Positions 63,988 to 64,000 of a DNA stretch of 64,000 nucleotides are shown here, piece after piece (position 1 is the first letter of the stretch; every line of letters begins with the position of its first letter). The notes beneath the pieces were generated by a model. That model worked only from the letters and a program-made list of their open reading frames with translations, did not search any database and had not been told where the DNA came from. The position numbers were made by a program, and so were the translations under genes. Source of the DNA: Lachnospiraceae bacterium UBA7196 (GTDB lineage: Bacteria; Bacillota; Clostridia; Lachnospirales; Lachnospiraceae); NCBI GenBank assembly GCA_002490835.1, contig DKUU01000039.1:80690-144689 (forward strand), given 5' to 3'.

Positions 63988-64000
63988 AGCTCAAATAGCA

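Overview
The window is about 64 kb of chromosomal DNA with moderate GC. It most likely comes from a Lachnospiraceae (class Clostridia) gut-type Firmicute. The evidence is the gene order ireB-ruvX-DUF1292-RNase J, the CIRCE/hrcA-grpE-dnaK-dnaJ operon, a short ThiI without a rhodanese domain paired with a NifS-type desulfurase, a DUF6465 protein, an HPr-like protein, GGAGG-type ribosome binding sites and sigma-A promoters with 17-bp spacers. No tRNA, rRNA, insertion sequence, prophage or CRISPR array was seen.

Layout, left to right. (1) 1-1.8 kb: the 5' part of RNase J, DUF1292, ruvX and ireB, one minus-strand operon with its promoter at 1782-1810. (2) 1.8-6.4 kb: a substrate-binding lipoprotein followed by a membrane GGDEF-EAL protein, a probable c-di-GMP sensory pair. 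(3) 6.4-12.6 kb: mtaB, an HPr-like protein, a tiny Hol_Tox-type toxin with a convergent antisense RNA, thiI, a cysteine desulfurase, rsmE and a VanZ-like gene. (4) 12.6-38 kb: a secreted and surface protein region holding a 1777-residue InlB-repeat protein, a transglutaminase-like protein, two subtilisin-type (S8) proteases, a membrane-anchored protein that resembles the S8 propeptides, and an AT-rich hypothetical gene with a structured leader. prmA, telA, xpaC and a DUF3048 lipoprotein lie within it. (5) 38-43 kb: dnaJ, dnaK, grpE, hrcA and CIRCE. (6) 43-53.3 kb: a DUF6465 protein, uppP, an aminotransferase, a GH36 alpha-galactosidase, glpK, an Rpn-type nuclease, an AEC transporter and a Uma2 nuclease. 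(7) 53.4-63.9 kb: one 3497-residue secreted modular protein.

The order hrcA-grpE-dnaK-dnaJ-prmA-rsmE-mtaB, contiguous in Bacillus subtilis, is kept here in order and strand. It is split by about 19 kb, 6.2 kb and 3.2 kb of other genes, mostly surface-protein cargo. The best candidates for new biology are the stand-alone propeptide-like protein between the two S8 proteases, the leader-terminator-ORF unit at 32.2-33.1 kb, and the toxin/antisense unit at 8.35-8.63 kb, whose two convergent promoter regions are near-identical inverted copies.
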